This document shows, in pieces, positions 34,437-45,500 of a stretch of DNA of 64,000 bases. The DNA lies in assembly GCF_003369915.1 (NCBI RefSeq), contig NC_046676.1, positions 9,579,501 to 9,643,500 on the forward strand, read 5' to 3'. The notes beneath the pieces are model-generated. The model made no database searches. It had not been told where the DNA came from and saw only the letters and a program-made list of their open reading frames with translations. This DNA comes from Drosophila miranda (taxonomy: Eukaryota > Arthropoda > Insecta > Diptera > Drosophilidae). Numbering within the stretch: the stretch's first letter is position 1; every line of letters begins with the position of its first letter. The translations under genes were made by a program, and so were the position numbers.

Positions 34437-36171
34437 CAGTATGTCAAGAAACTCTTTACACACTGAAAATAAATTAAATTTTTGGACTTTGGATAAGAAA
34501 ATAATGGCCTTTGGTTCAAATTTATCAAATTTTTTTAATTCATAACCATTCAGGGATTAATTATAAAGTAGTTAGTGAAAAAAAAATAACAAAACTATAA
34601 ATAGGTAACTTAAAAAATAACAAAAACAATGATTACTCATTTTTGACACTGTCAAGAAAGTCTTTACACAAAATATTTTCATTTTTTAAATTCAAAATTC
34701 TTCGTAATTATTTAATATATTTAACTTATTTTAATATTTGGTATGTCCACCCTTAGCATTGACTACATGCTGGAGCCGTTTTTTCATCGAATTTATCAAT
34801 TTTTGTAGGTCATACTCAAAGGGAATCTTTTGCCACTCTTCCAATATGAATTCTTTGAGCTGATTGCGGTTTTTGGGCTGTCTTTTTCCCACTTTCTTCT
34901 TCAAATAGGCCCTAAAATTTTCAATGGGGTTAAGATCGGGACTCTGGGGTGGTGTATCAATAACTTTTCCACAGTTGTAAAGCAGCCAAGCTCTCACATT
35001 GGACTCTTTATGTTTGGGATCATTGTCTTGATAAAACTTAAATTTGGCCCTATTGTCCGTAATGAGACCAAATTTCTCCGCACTGCTTTTTAAATTTGTT
35101 TTTAAAATTTGGAGGTACTGTTTTGCATCCATTGTGTTCTCAATAAATTCAATATTTCCCACTCCTCGGCTAGAGATGCACCCCCAAATCATAACCGAAA
35201 GCTTTCCAAACTTTACAGTCGGAATGATGTTTCGGTTATCTAAAGCTGTTAACGACTTGCGCCATACTCTGGGTGGACCATCATTGTAATATAGCATCAT
35301 TTTTGTTTCGTCGCAAAATATGACGTCATCCCAATACTCTGCCGGCTTACTGATCATGTTAACAGCGAAAGTGAAGCGCTTTTCCACATTGACCGACGAA
35401 AGCAGCGGTTTTTTTCGTGCCACTCTGAAAGAGTATTTATGGCGTAGAATAACCTGGCGTACTGTTTCGTGTGAAACAACCAAGTCAAGTTCTTCGTCAA
35501 GTTCCTTGGCCAGAGTCCTGACCGATATTTGCGGATTCTGATTAATTTTCCTCATGATTATGCGGTCTGCCCGTTTGTCTATCTTCCTTTTACGGCCACC
35601 TCCAGATTTGGTTTCCAGTCTCCCTTCGTTCTTCGCGCGACTTAGGACATTGTAAATTGTTTTCCTTGATACTGAAAACATGTCTACCATGTCTGCAACA
35701 GATTTGCCCAACTGGTGATTATAGTAAATCAACTGGACAACGTCAAAGCTTAGTCTTTTGTCAGGCATTTTAAAAATTTCAGAAAGTTAGTCTGTAGATG
35801 TGCACCGGTCAAAATTTCGCAACCAAATCAAAGTCAATGCAAAAATAGAGCATCACTGAGCAACGCCAAAAGCATAGATTACGGTAAAGTCCCGTTTTTT
35901 CTAAGAACGAGATCAAAACAGAGCTCGAAAACGAAATGTGTAAAGAGTTTCTTGACAGTGTCAAAAATGAGTAATCATTGTTTTTGTTGTTTTGTAAGTT
36001 ACCTATTTATAGTTTTGTTATTTTTTTTTTCACTAACTACTTTATAATTAATCCCTGAATGGTTATGAATTAAACAAATTTGATAAATTTGAGCCAAAGG
36101 CCATTATTTTCTTATCCAAAGTCAAAAAATTTAATTTATTTTCAGTGTGTAAAGAGTTTCTTGACATACTG
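34437..36171 (-). mobile_element. Complete Tc1-type transposon (S-element type)
   Basis: The element is 1,735 bp, flanked by duplicated TA (34434-34436 region and 36172-36173). It has long terminal inverted repeats of about 234 bp that start CAGTATGTCAAGAAACTC. Each repeat carries a second internal copy of the CTGTCAAGAAAGTCTTTACAC motif at its inner end (34648-34671 and near 35938-35960), the IR/DR arrangement with two transposase sites per end. Length, repeat size and the 345-residue transposase all match the S element described in D. melanogaster, as far as I remember it. Intact ends and frame suggest recent activity. Confidence 0.9.
34731..35768 (-). CDS. Tc1-type DD34E transposase, intact
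   Basis: The uninterrupted 345-residue frame has an N-terminal paired-like helix-turn-helix region (about 1-120). A basic GGGRKRKIDKR segment lies between the two subdomains, like a GRPR/nuclear-localisation segment. The DDE domain shows the first Asp in FCDETKMM, the second in YQDNDPKHKE and the Glu in SPDLNPIENF. The second Asp and the Glu are separated by 34 residues, the Tc1 spacing. The enzyme cuts and pastes the element at TA sites in the nucleus. Whether it is expressed is unknown. Confidence 0.93.
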   Translation of the reverse strand: MPDKRLSFDVVQLIYYNHQLGKSVADMVDMFSVSRKTIYNVLSRAKNEGRLETKSGGGRKRKIDKRADRIIMRKINQNPQISVRTLAKELDEELDLVVSHETVRQVILRHKYSFRVARKKPLLSSVNVEKRFTFAVNMISKPAEYWDDVIFCDETKMMLYYNDGPPRVWRKSLTALDNRNIIPTVKFGKLSVMIWGCISSRGVGNIEFIENTMDAKQYLQILKTNLKSSAEKFGLITDNRAKFKFYQDNDPKHKESNVRAWLLYNCGKVIDTPPQSPDLNPIENFRAYLKKKVGKRQPKNRNQLKEFILEEWQKIPFEYDLQKLINSMKKRLQHVVNAKGGHTKY

Positions 36172-36793
36172 TATGTCTTAAATATAATTACAAAAAGGCT
36201 TTGATTTTAAGTGATGGATTAGGAGCTATTAATTTAATTAAAAATAAGAATACAGACTCGTACCTAGTGAATGATATTCACAACATAATTAACCAATCAG
36301 ACATTCAGAAACTTGACATTCTATGGGTCCCTGGTCACAAGGGTGTGGCCATCAACAAAAAGACTGACATAGCAGCAAAGGCTGCTACAAGTGAGGGGTT
36401 TACAATAAATATAAAATACAGCTACAAGGAGGCTCAAAGAGAAATTAGGAACTTTTTAGTATACAAATGGAATGAGGACTACAGGACGAAGTGTAGGACG
36501 AAGGGATCCAGCCTCATAGACATATTTCCAGACATACCCAGTAAACCCTGGCATTTTTCTCTTAAATGGAATGCTAAAAGCATTAAGACCATTAACAGAC
36601 CTATGACGGGACACACATACGACAAAGTCTTCCTACACAGAATCAAAGCAATTGACTCAAATATCTGCGAAACGTGCAATGTAACTGAATATGCCGAACA
36701 CCTGATCTTCGATTGCCAAAGATTTGCCGGGCTCAGAAGGAAATTCAAAATCTTTAACTATTATAACAATTTACATCAATTATTAATAAAACG

Positions 36794-37898
36794 AGGGGGA
36801 ACGTTGTGAGTTGCTGCGGACACCGCAACTCTACAGTTATACCCGATACTAAGTCAGTATGGCTCTCCTCCGGCAGACGCAGCTAATATTAAACGACACG
36901 ACAAAGAGTGCGTGCGAGAGAGACAGAAAATCAGTCTGAGCGTGACGTCGGGCGCTGCGAAGCCAGTGCAAATTGATTTGTTCCTTTTGGCTATAAAAAT
37001 TATCTGATCTGGTCCAGATTCAGCAATCTGATAGATATGGTCATTATCTATGATTCTGCGTTTTGAGTTTTCTCAAATGTGCAATATTGTGGATGCAACA
37101 GATTTTCGTCCTTTGTGGGGGCGGAAGGGGGTGGGGCGAAATTCTGAGATATACGTTTTATAGTGAGATCTAACAGAAGTGCGGATACCAAATTTGGTTA
37201 CTCTAGCCTTAATAGTCTCTGAGATTTGTGGATGCCCCAGATTTTCGTCCTTTGCGGGGGCGGAAGGGGGTGTGGCGAAATTTGGACACGAAACGGTCAA
37301 GGTCCGATATCACAGGAGTGTGGATACCAAATTTGGTTGCTCTGGCTCTTATAGGTTCTGAGATCCTTGAACTCATATTTTGCAATTGGCAAAACCGACC
37401 ATGAAACCTGTGTGTTAGAGAGAGACAGAGCGAGAAAGAATGAAATTGTTTTCTTGATTCTGGCTATAATAATTATACGATCTGGTTGAGATCTTACATT
37501 CTAAAACATATAGTCATCCTCTACGATTCTGCGTTTTTGGTTTTATCGTATCTTTAAAAATGTGGATGCCACAGATTTTCATCCTTTGTGGGGGCGGAAG
37601 TGGGCGGGGCGAAGTTTTGAAATATTTTTGTAGCAGTGACATATCACAGAAGTCTGGATCCAAAACATCGTTGCTCTAGCTCTTATAGTCTTTGAGCACT
37701 AGGCGCTGAAGGGGACGGACAGACGGACGGACGGACAGACGGACAGACAGACAGGGCTCAATCGACTCGGCTATTGATGCTGATCAAGAATATATATACT
37801 TTATGGGGTCGGAAACGATTCCTTCTGGACGTTACACACATCCACTTTTACCACAAATCTAATATACCCCAATACTCATTTTGAGTATCGGGTATAAA
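36794..37898 (+). mobile_element. DINE-1/SGM-type element inside the LINE, unit 2
   Basis: This is the same insertion as 28394-29498, copied with the unit. The sequence appears identical over its length, including the three internal CCTTTG-GGGGGCGGAAG blocks and the GGACGGACAGAC tract. It is not an independent transposition event. Confidence 0.78.
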
Positions 37899-38227
37899 AA
37901 GAGCCGCTACATCTCAGAGAGCTGGCAATCTTCATCAAAACTGCTGACTTAAACTTTTGACCCCTTTTTTCTTCATCATGTTATAAAGTAATTTCAGTTT
38001 ATTTTCTAAAACAGTTAAGTAATTTTCCTCTTTTTTTTTATATACCGACCTGTCAAACTCGCCAAACTACATCACCAGTATCTGATCAATGTGGCTACAG
38101 TGCTACGCTCAAAATTCCGATCATCCTTGAGATGATTTAAAACAAAAAAAAAAAAAAAAAGTATATAAAAACAGAAACAACACGACAGTTTCGAGAACAC
38201 GGCGAGAACAGCAATAAATTCGAAATT

Positions 38228-39199
38228 ATGAGTATGGCTACAAGCGGAATTGTCGAGTCATTTCCTACGGGTGCCCTGGTGCCCAAGGCGGAGACAGGAG
38301 TGCTAAATTTTCTGCAAAAGTATCCCGAATACGACGGCAAAGATGTAACCATTGCCATATTTGATTCCGGTGTGGATCCTCGGGCTACCGGACTTGAGGT
38401 GAGTTGGCATTTTTAATTGGTGGTGTCATGGATTTCCATTTCACATTTCGCTCGATGCACTTGTGTGCGTATCTTCAGACGCTTGTCGATGGCAAAACGA
38501 TTAAAGTGATTGAGCGCTACGACTGCTCGGGATGCGGCGACGTAGATATGAAGAAGAAGGTAACACCAGATGAAAATGGAACCCTAAAGGGTTTGTCGGG
38601 CACCACCTTGACGCTCAGTCCCGAGCTGCTGGCTCTGAACACGGACACTGACAAGGCGGTTCGCGTGGGCCTCAAGTGCTTCGGTGATCTGGTGCCCTCC
38701 AAGGTGCGCGATAACATTGTAGCCCAGGCCAAGCTGAAGCACTGGGATAAGCCCCACAAGATTGCCACGGCCAACGCCAGTCGCAAGATATCTGAATTCG
38801 AGTCACAAAATACAGGTACGTTAGCCAAAAGCCGCTTGCAGAGAAAATTGGGTCGCTAAATACATACATATGCATATCCTTATTTCAGGTGAAGCCCCCA
38901 AACTGCCGTGGGACAAGAAAATCATCAAAGAGAACCTAGACTTTGAGCTGGAGATGCTCAATAGCTATGAGAAGGTCTACAACGACGTTAAAACCTCGTA
39001 CGACTGTGTCCTCTTTCCCACGGCCAACGGATGGCTAACGCTCATCGACACCACCGAGCAGGGCAACCTGGAGCGGGCCCTGCGCATTGGCGAGTACTCA
39101 AAGACGAGTGACCTTCACAAGGCCATCGGCTGCCTGGGTGATGCGAAATCCGTTTATGTCATAGATCTCAGTGCCATCCTCGGTACAAGTGTAAGCTGA
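38228..39199 (+). pseudogene. TppII 5' fragment, unit 2, ending in antisense gene X
   Basis: The structure is the same as the unit 1 fragment: TppII exons 1, 2 and part of 3, the junction at about 39106, then 32 residues read from the complement of gene X exon 5. Splice sites are intact. It lacks the catalytic His, Asn and Ser. The poly(A) tract before it differs by a C (AAAACAAAA near 38141). Confidence 0.88.
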
Positions 39200-40645
39200 A
39201 TTGGCAATCACGTCATGGGCTTCAGCCATATAAGAGGGACCATGGCGCGAGTCGCTGCGAGAAGTTCGGGAAGTAAATCGAAATTAGCCAAATAAGAAGC
39301 GCTGCAATTGGCCGGGGGGACTCACTCATAGAACACTGCCAGGGTGTAGTCCTTGGTCAGATCGGTGAAAGTGTCGGTTGTGGTGCGCGCCCGGCTGTGT
39401 CCACCAGGTAGATGAGAGCGCACGCCTCGCTGGTGAAGCTCACACCCTTGTACCACATCTTGGCATAGCGACTGTAATGGGAAGATAATTCAAAGGATTC
39501 AAAAGATGCCACGTTGGGGTGTGGGCCATTCCCACTCACACAAAGTTATTGCCCTTCGTGCCGTCGTAGGTGACTATTTCGACTTTAGCGCCGCTCTGCA
39601 AGATGCGTCCATTGGGGTGGATCAAAGCCGAGTTGTTGCAGTTGCGTGATAGAGCAACTGCCACCATGCTGCGCTGATTGAGCACGCGCACCGCCTTGTC
39701 CAGAGTCATGTCAATGCTGCCCCATGCAAAGAAAGTTATTAGCATTAGGGGTCGTTCTTAAAGAAGAGCCAAGGGGCTGGGGGCGTCCACACTCACCGCA
39801 TGCCATCGCGGAGGCGCAACTGGATGGTGCCGTTCGTCATGGCAACGGGTCCAGAGCCGGGACATGACGGCGGTGTGTGGTTCTCGAGCTCGAAGTTGCG
39901 TGTGCTGCTCACGCCCGCTGGTTTCGCCCGCAGCATATACGGATTTTAGCTTCACACACAAGCGCACTGAAAGCATGTCAGTATTGTATTGTATAGTCTT
40001 TGATACCATACACACATATATGTAATTACATACGTGTCGGCGTTTTTCCCAATTTGCATTTGATTTTGATAGAAATTAACCAAACCATTTTGAATAGTAT
40101 TAGAAGAGGAGAGAAGAGGGGGGAATAGAGAAGGAAAATTCGAATATTAAAGTCGAAAAGTAAGAGAGCAATGGTGGAAAAGAGCGAGACGGAAAATAAG
40201 GTCTGAAATAACAGGAGAGGGCAATGAGGTGATGTGGCAATGCTGCTGTTGCCGAGCTGTTAAAACTGCGGCGGCTGTTAACTCGCTGTTGATACCCTGC
40301 TAGCGCGATGATGCGGCAGTTTTGTAAAACAAAATTTCTGAAAATTGAAGAAACTTTCACGTCATTGCTTGGAATTTCACTTACCGGCGATGGGTTGTTG
40401 GTGTAGACGGAGCGCTGGCGCACCCCGTTGGTCGGCTTGGTGGGCGAGCGCAAGATGTTGTTGATTTTGTCGTTCATCTGAGCACGCGACAAGAAGTCCT
40501 CGGCATTGAAGATCCCCACACGGCCGCCCTTCGGGCTGCTCACTTGCGAGACCGGCTCCTGCTGGGAAGTCTCGCAGTCCGATGACTGGCACTCCGCCTC
40601 CTTGGTGCTGACCTTGGGCTCAACGGATTTCGGCTCGGTGAACAT
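39107..40645 (-). pseudogene. Gene X 5' fragment, unit 2
   Basis: Exon 1 (40645-40385) encodes 87 residues like copy 1, but with SP in place of the final PP and a standard CCG/GTAAGT donor. Exon 4 has lost one base at about 39389, so the YLVDTAGT frame shifts to GRAPQPT. This copy is therefore broken inside the coding region as well as truncated. The junction with TppII is the same as in unit 1, so it predates the unit 1-2 duplication. Confidence 0.72.
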
Positions 40646-41135
40646 TTTGATTTGGCAACTTTTTTCTTCTCGCTCTTTCTTTTTTCCAAGTGAGTTCGTC
40701 CGAATTTGTAAATAAAACTTGGCTGAACTTGGGTTCAGCAGTAAACAGCTGTTTTCACCGCTGCACAACAACAGCTGTTAAAACTACTTGTGAACGCTGA
40801 CGATTTCGCTTTTTTCCCGTCTCATCTGGTATTTTTTTAAGGTCAACTGCGGGGAAATTTTTTAAAAATGTTTCTAATCCACAAAGTTTGTTTGCGACAT
40901 GAATGATGATGATGATTTATGAACTGGCACATCTTGGCACTTGGCACTACATAATTAAAATATCAATCGGATACTGATGAAGCTTGAAGAATTTTAAAGA
41001 AGTTCAAGTAAAAAACACGAAATGATTTGTCATATTTTTCACTCAGCGAAAAGTGTGACCAGATGTGCATGCTCTCCGTACTGTTTTGTGTTTGCTTACA
41101 AATGTTACAGTTAAGAATTCAAATTATTTGTAAGC

Positions 41136-41426
41136 GATGTGGCACTGGAGGACGAGGACCAAGCTGGAATTAAGCCCAATCACACCATCAACTGGCAGCG
41201 TTTCTATATATGGCAATAGAATTTCCATGGAGTGAAGGAAGCTACAGAAAATCTCTACAACTTTCCCTTCCGCCCTCTAGGTTTATTAATTTTTGCACTT
41301 TTGATCCTTCTTCTCAACTGGAAATGGCATATAGACCCAGCAAGAATGTCAAATGTGTCTCAGCATTGAGGATCGATTCTGGATACTATAAATGAACGTG
41401 CGGAACAGGAAAGAAAAGAAGAATAA
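41136..41426 (+). pseudogene. Unrecognised gene relic, copy 3
   Basis: Third copy of the relic described at 26072-26363, with the same internal stops as copy 2. Presence of the same breaks in all three copies means that it was already dead before the array formed. Confidence 0.35.
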
Positions 41427-41514
41427 TTTTTCCATGCTTAGCAAGCACAAAAGTAAAACGAAATAAATCGCTAACCGACAATCATGAGGAAGCCCAAGAA
41501 TACGAAAACACCTA

Positions 41515-41889
41515 TCAACAAATATCAATTACATACGGATAGTCGTCAGTCGGAAATCGCGTTGGTACATCACACAGCTGAAATCGCTCGGTCCATGTTG
41601 CCACGGGAGGCCTGCGAGAAAACTATTATAAATCATTGCAAAAGTGTTCAAGTGACCATTAAACTATTGGCAACAAGCTCCACAGCAGCGGAACTTAGAA
41701 TATGTTAAATAAATTCCGTGTTGTGCACAATAAACTGCGATTATATAAGAATTTTGAATTGCTCGGACAGAAGGCAGCGATCGAATTCACATTGCCCAGC
41801 GTCAGCTTCTGCACGCCGCACTTGGCGTATATGGGCACGGAAAGGAGCATGGTGATGATAGCTTCGGCAGGTAGGATTTCGAACCACAT
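41515..41889 (-). pseudogene. ND-MWFE relic, copy 3
   Basis: Exon 1 (41889-41791) is kept. The exon 2 acceptor CTCGCAG is present, followed by ASRGNMD. The extra base after NMD is C here, against T in copies 1 and 2. Several other substitutions make this the most diverged of the three relics. The shared frameshift shows that inactivation preceded the duplications. Confidence 0.82.
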
Positions 41890-42463
41890 CTTGCCAGGAA
41901 AAGATGTCTTGTTATTTTGTTCACAAATTATTATTTTAAATTTAAATTATGCTGGCAGTATGGCCGCAGATTTATTGATAAGATGTATAGTCGGACCCTC
42001 AGAAATTTACCGAAATATACCGACTAATTTTCAAAATATACCGTGAATATACCGCGGTTCGCTCAAGTTGTTCCCCTGTTTAAATAGAAGGGGTTAAGTG
42101 GGTTAAGTTCTTTCACTCACTCATGATTTATGGTATATCGGTATTTAATGGTATATTTTGTCAATTTCATCAACCTATTAAATTTCATTTTCAAAGTTAT
42201 ATAGAAATTCAATAAAAGTAAGTGTTTAAAATAAGCCAGTCGATTAGAAAATAGGTTCATAAAATTATGTGGGCTTATAATATTTAACGGAACATCAAAA
42301 TTAAGCAATATGGTTTCCAATCCTTGTCGGTGAACGATTAACCCATTATAAGCCAAGGGGGTATTTCAATTTTCCAGCCATTTATCTCAAGTAGTTGAAC
42401 TATTTAAATATATGGGGGCTTAAGTGGGCTAAGTTGGGTTTTTCATCATACGGCTATATTGTT

Positions 42464-42530
42464 GTATATAAAAACAGCAACAACACGACAGTTTCGAGAA
42501 CACGGCGAGAACAGCAATAAATTCGAAATT
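42464..42530 (+). promoter_or_regulatory. TppII core promoter and 5' leader
   Basis: A TATA-like TATATAAAAACAG lies about 55-65 bp before the ATG at 42531. The same 14-bp word is the target-site duplication of the LINE in units 1 and 2. TATA function is inferred from sequence and position only. Confidence 0.5.
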
Positions 42531-45500
42531 ATGAGTATGGCTACAAGCGGAATTGTCGAGTCATTTCCTACGGGTGCCCTGGTGCCCAAGGCGGAGACAG
42601 GAGTGCTAAATTTTCTGCAAAAGTATCCCGAATACGACGGCAAAGATGTAACCATTGCCATATTTGATTCCGGTGTGGATCCTCGGGCTACCGGACTTGA
42701 GGTGAGTTGGCATTTTTAATTGGTGGTGTCATGGATTTCCATTTCACATTTCGCTCGATGCACTTGTGTGCGTATCTTCAGACGCTTGTCGATGGCAAAA
42801 CGATTAAAGTGATTGAGCGCTACGACTGCTCGGGATGCGGCGACGTAGATATGAAGAAGAAGGTAACACCAGATGAAAATGGAACCCTAAAGGGTTTGTC
42901 GGGCACCACCTTGACGCTCAGTCCCGAGCTGCTGGCTCTGAACACGGACACTGACAAGGCGGTTCGCGTGGGCCTCAAGTGCTTCGGTGATCTGGTGCCC
43001 TCCAAGGTGCGCGATAACATTGTAGCCCAGGCCAAGCTGAAGCACTGGGATAAGCCCCACAAGATTGCCACGGCCAACGCCAGTCGCAAGATATCTGAAT
43101 TCGAGTCACAAAATACAGGTACGTTAGCCAAAAGCCGCTTGCAGAGAAAATTGGGTCGCTAAATACATACATATGCATATCCTTATTTCAGGTGAAGCCC
43201 CCAAACTGCCGTGGGACAAGAAAATCATCAAAGAGAACCTAGACTTTGAGCTGGAGATGCTCAATAGCTATGAGAAGGTCTACAACGACGTTAAAACCTC
43301 GTACGACTGTGTCCTCTTTCCCACGGCCAACGGATGGCTAACCCTCATCGACACCACCGAGCAGGGCAACCTGGATCGGGCCCTGCGCATTGGCGAGTAC
43401 TCAAAGACGCACGAGACGCAGAACGTAGATGACTTCCTGTCGATATCAGTAAACGTCCACGATGAGGGCGATGTTCTGGAAATCGTCGGCATGTGCTCGC
43501 CCCATGGCACGCACGTCTCGTCGATAGCCAGTGGCAACCACAGCTCGAGAGACGTTGACGGCGTAGCACCGAATGCCAAAATCGTGTCCATGACCATCGG
43601 AGATGGCCGCCTGGGGTCCATGGAGACTGGCACCGCTCTGGTTCGGGCCATAACGAAGGTAATGGAGCTGTGCCGCGAGGGCAGACGCATCGACGTGATC
43701 AACATGAGCTATGGCGAGCATGCCAACTGGTCGAATTCCGGGTAAGTTAGTCTGAGTGGCCTAATGGAAGCTAAACCAAAAGTGCCTGTTTCCTTAGCGA
43801 GTTTGGTGATATACGTCGAAAGGTAAAGAAGAATAGTGGGTATTCGAGGTACGTTCCAGAACCCACACAATCTACACTCCATTCCTCTTTTTCTCCGACA
43901 TCTGACATCAGATAAACACGCTACAGCAAGCATTCACCTGTGATATCAATTAAATTTAATCTCTGCCTCTCTGCCTAATCTATTTCAGCCGCGTTGGCGA
44001 CCTAATGAACGAGATCGTAAACAAGTATGGCGTTGTCTGGGTAGCTTCCGCGGGCAACCATGGACCAGCGCTCAGCACTGTTGGCACACCGCCGGACATC
44101 AGTCAGCCCAGCCTGATTGGCGTGGGTGCCTATGTCTCGCCCCAAATGATGGAGGCAGAGTATGCCATGCGGGACAAGCTGCCCGGTAATGTGTACACAT
44201 GGACCTCGCGCGATCCCTGCATCGATGGCGGCCAGGGCGTTACGGTCTGTGCTCCCGGGGGGGCCATTGCCTCCGTACCACAGTTCACCATGAGCAAGTC
44301 GCAGCTGATGAATGGCACCAGCATGGCCGCACCCCATGTGGCCGGTGCTGTGGCCCTGCTTATCTCCGGACTCAAACAGCAAAACATTGAGTATTCGCCG
44401 TACAGTATTAAGCGAGCCCTGAGCGTCACTGCCACCAAACTGAGCTATGTGGATCCCTTTGCCCAGGGTCACGGACTGCTGAATGTGGAGAAGGCCTTCG
44501 AGCATTTGGTGGAGAATCGTCAGTCCAAGGATAATATGTTGAGGTGGGTCCCAGCCCCATTGGGTGTCTCCGATTGGAGTATACAATATTCTGTATGCAA
44601 TATTTCAGGTTCTCGGTTCGCGTGGGCAACAACCAGGCCAAGGGCATCCACGTTCGGCAAGGCGTCCTCCGTAATTTCATCGATTTTAATGTCAACATCG
44701 AGCCGGTCTTCTTCAACGACAAGGAGACGGGTTAGTATTCAAACAGCATCCAAGAAGCACTCACTAAGCTGTTTTCCCCTTATAGATCCCAAGGATAAGT
44801 TCAACTTTAATGTGCGTTTGAATCTGATAAGCTCCCAAACCTGGGCGCAGTGTGGCTCCTTTCTGGATCTCAGCTATGGCACTCGCTCCATTGTCGTCCG
44901 CATCGACCCCACGGGACTTCCTCTCGGCGTACACAGCGCTGTGTAAGCAGTCCTCCCCCCACTAATTGTCCTTTGTTTACCCCTATCTATCGATCGTTTC
45001 AGGATTCGAGCCTACGACACGGACTGCGTCACCAAGGGCCCTCTCTTTGAGATCCCTGTGACTGTGGTGCAGCCACATGTCCTGGAGTCTGATCTGAACA
45101 CACCAATCTTCGAGCCAGCCTCCTCCAAGGGGGACAACAGCGTTGAGTTCCAGCCCAATACCATTCAGCGGGACTTTATCTTGGTCCCAGACCGTGCCAC
45201 CTGGGCAGGTGAGAGCTCAGCAGCGTTCTATTGTTCAGTTTCGGTATAAAATGAAATTTTTTCGTGTTTTTACAGTGCTGCGCATGCGCATCACCGATCC
45301 CAATCGTGGCAAGGACACAGGAAAATTCTTCCTACACACCAATCAGTTGCTGCCAAAGCAGTCCTGCCGAAAGAACGAGACCATGAAGATCATTTCCGTC
45401 AGCTCGGACCATGAAACGACCACGACCTTTAGGGTAAAGGCTGGCAAGATTCTGGAGCTGTGCATAGCCAAGTATTGGTCCAACTATGGCCAGAGTCACT

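Larger units (their letters stand above)
34037..38174 (+). mobile_element. LINE of unit 2, split by a Tc1-type insertion
   Basis: This is the same 5'-truncated RNase H LINE as in unit 1, with the same target-site duplication GTATATAAAAACAG and poly(A) tail ending about 38160. The RNase H region is split at the TA dinucleotide 34435-34436 by the element at 34437-36171. One residue differs (Leu to Pro at about 36601). Shared flanks mean that this is one LINE insertion copied by duplication, not a second independent insertion. Confidence 0.85.
32305..40696 (+). repeat. Tandem array unit 2
   Basis: The unit has the same order as unit 1 and is 8,392 bp. The extra length is mainly the 1,735-bp Tc1-type element in its LINE. 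It also has single-base differences and a few small indels (a GATGAT contraction near 32513, a one-base loss in gene X exon 4). It shares the LINE and its target-site duplication with unit 1, so units 1 and 2 are closer to each other than to unit 3. Confidence 0.9.
40697..42463 (+). repeat. Array unit 3: CCDC130 flank through TppII 5' flank
   Basis: The third copy of the shared segment leads directly into the complete TppII gene. It lacks the LINE. It has a 26-bp difference (TTAAGCAATATGGTTTCCAA and following) at about 42301-42329 relative to units 1 and 2. It differs from units 1 and 2 at more positions than they differ from each other. Its left edge forms the 5' flank of gene X copy 2. Confidence 0.88.

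Noticed and set aside
38228-39199. Second and first TppII fragments as functional proteases
   Set aside because: The His, Asn and Ser of the catalytic site lie beyond the truncation point, so activity is impossible.
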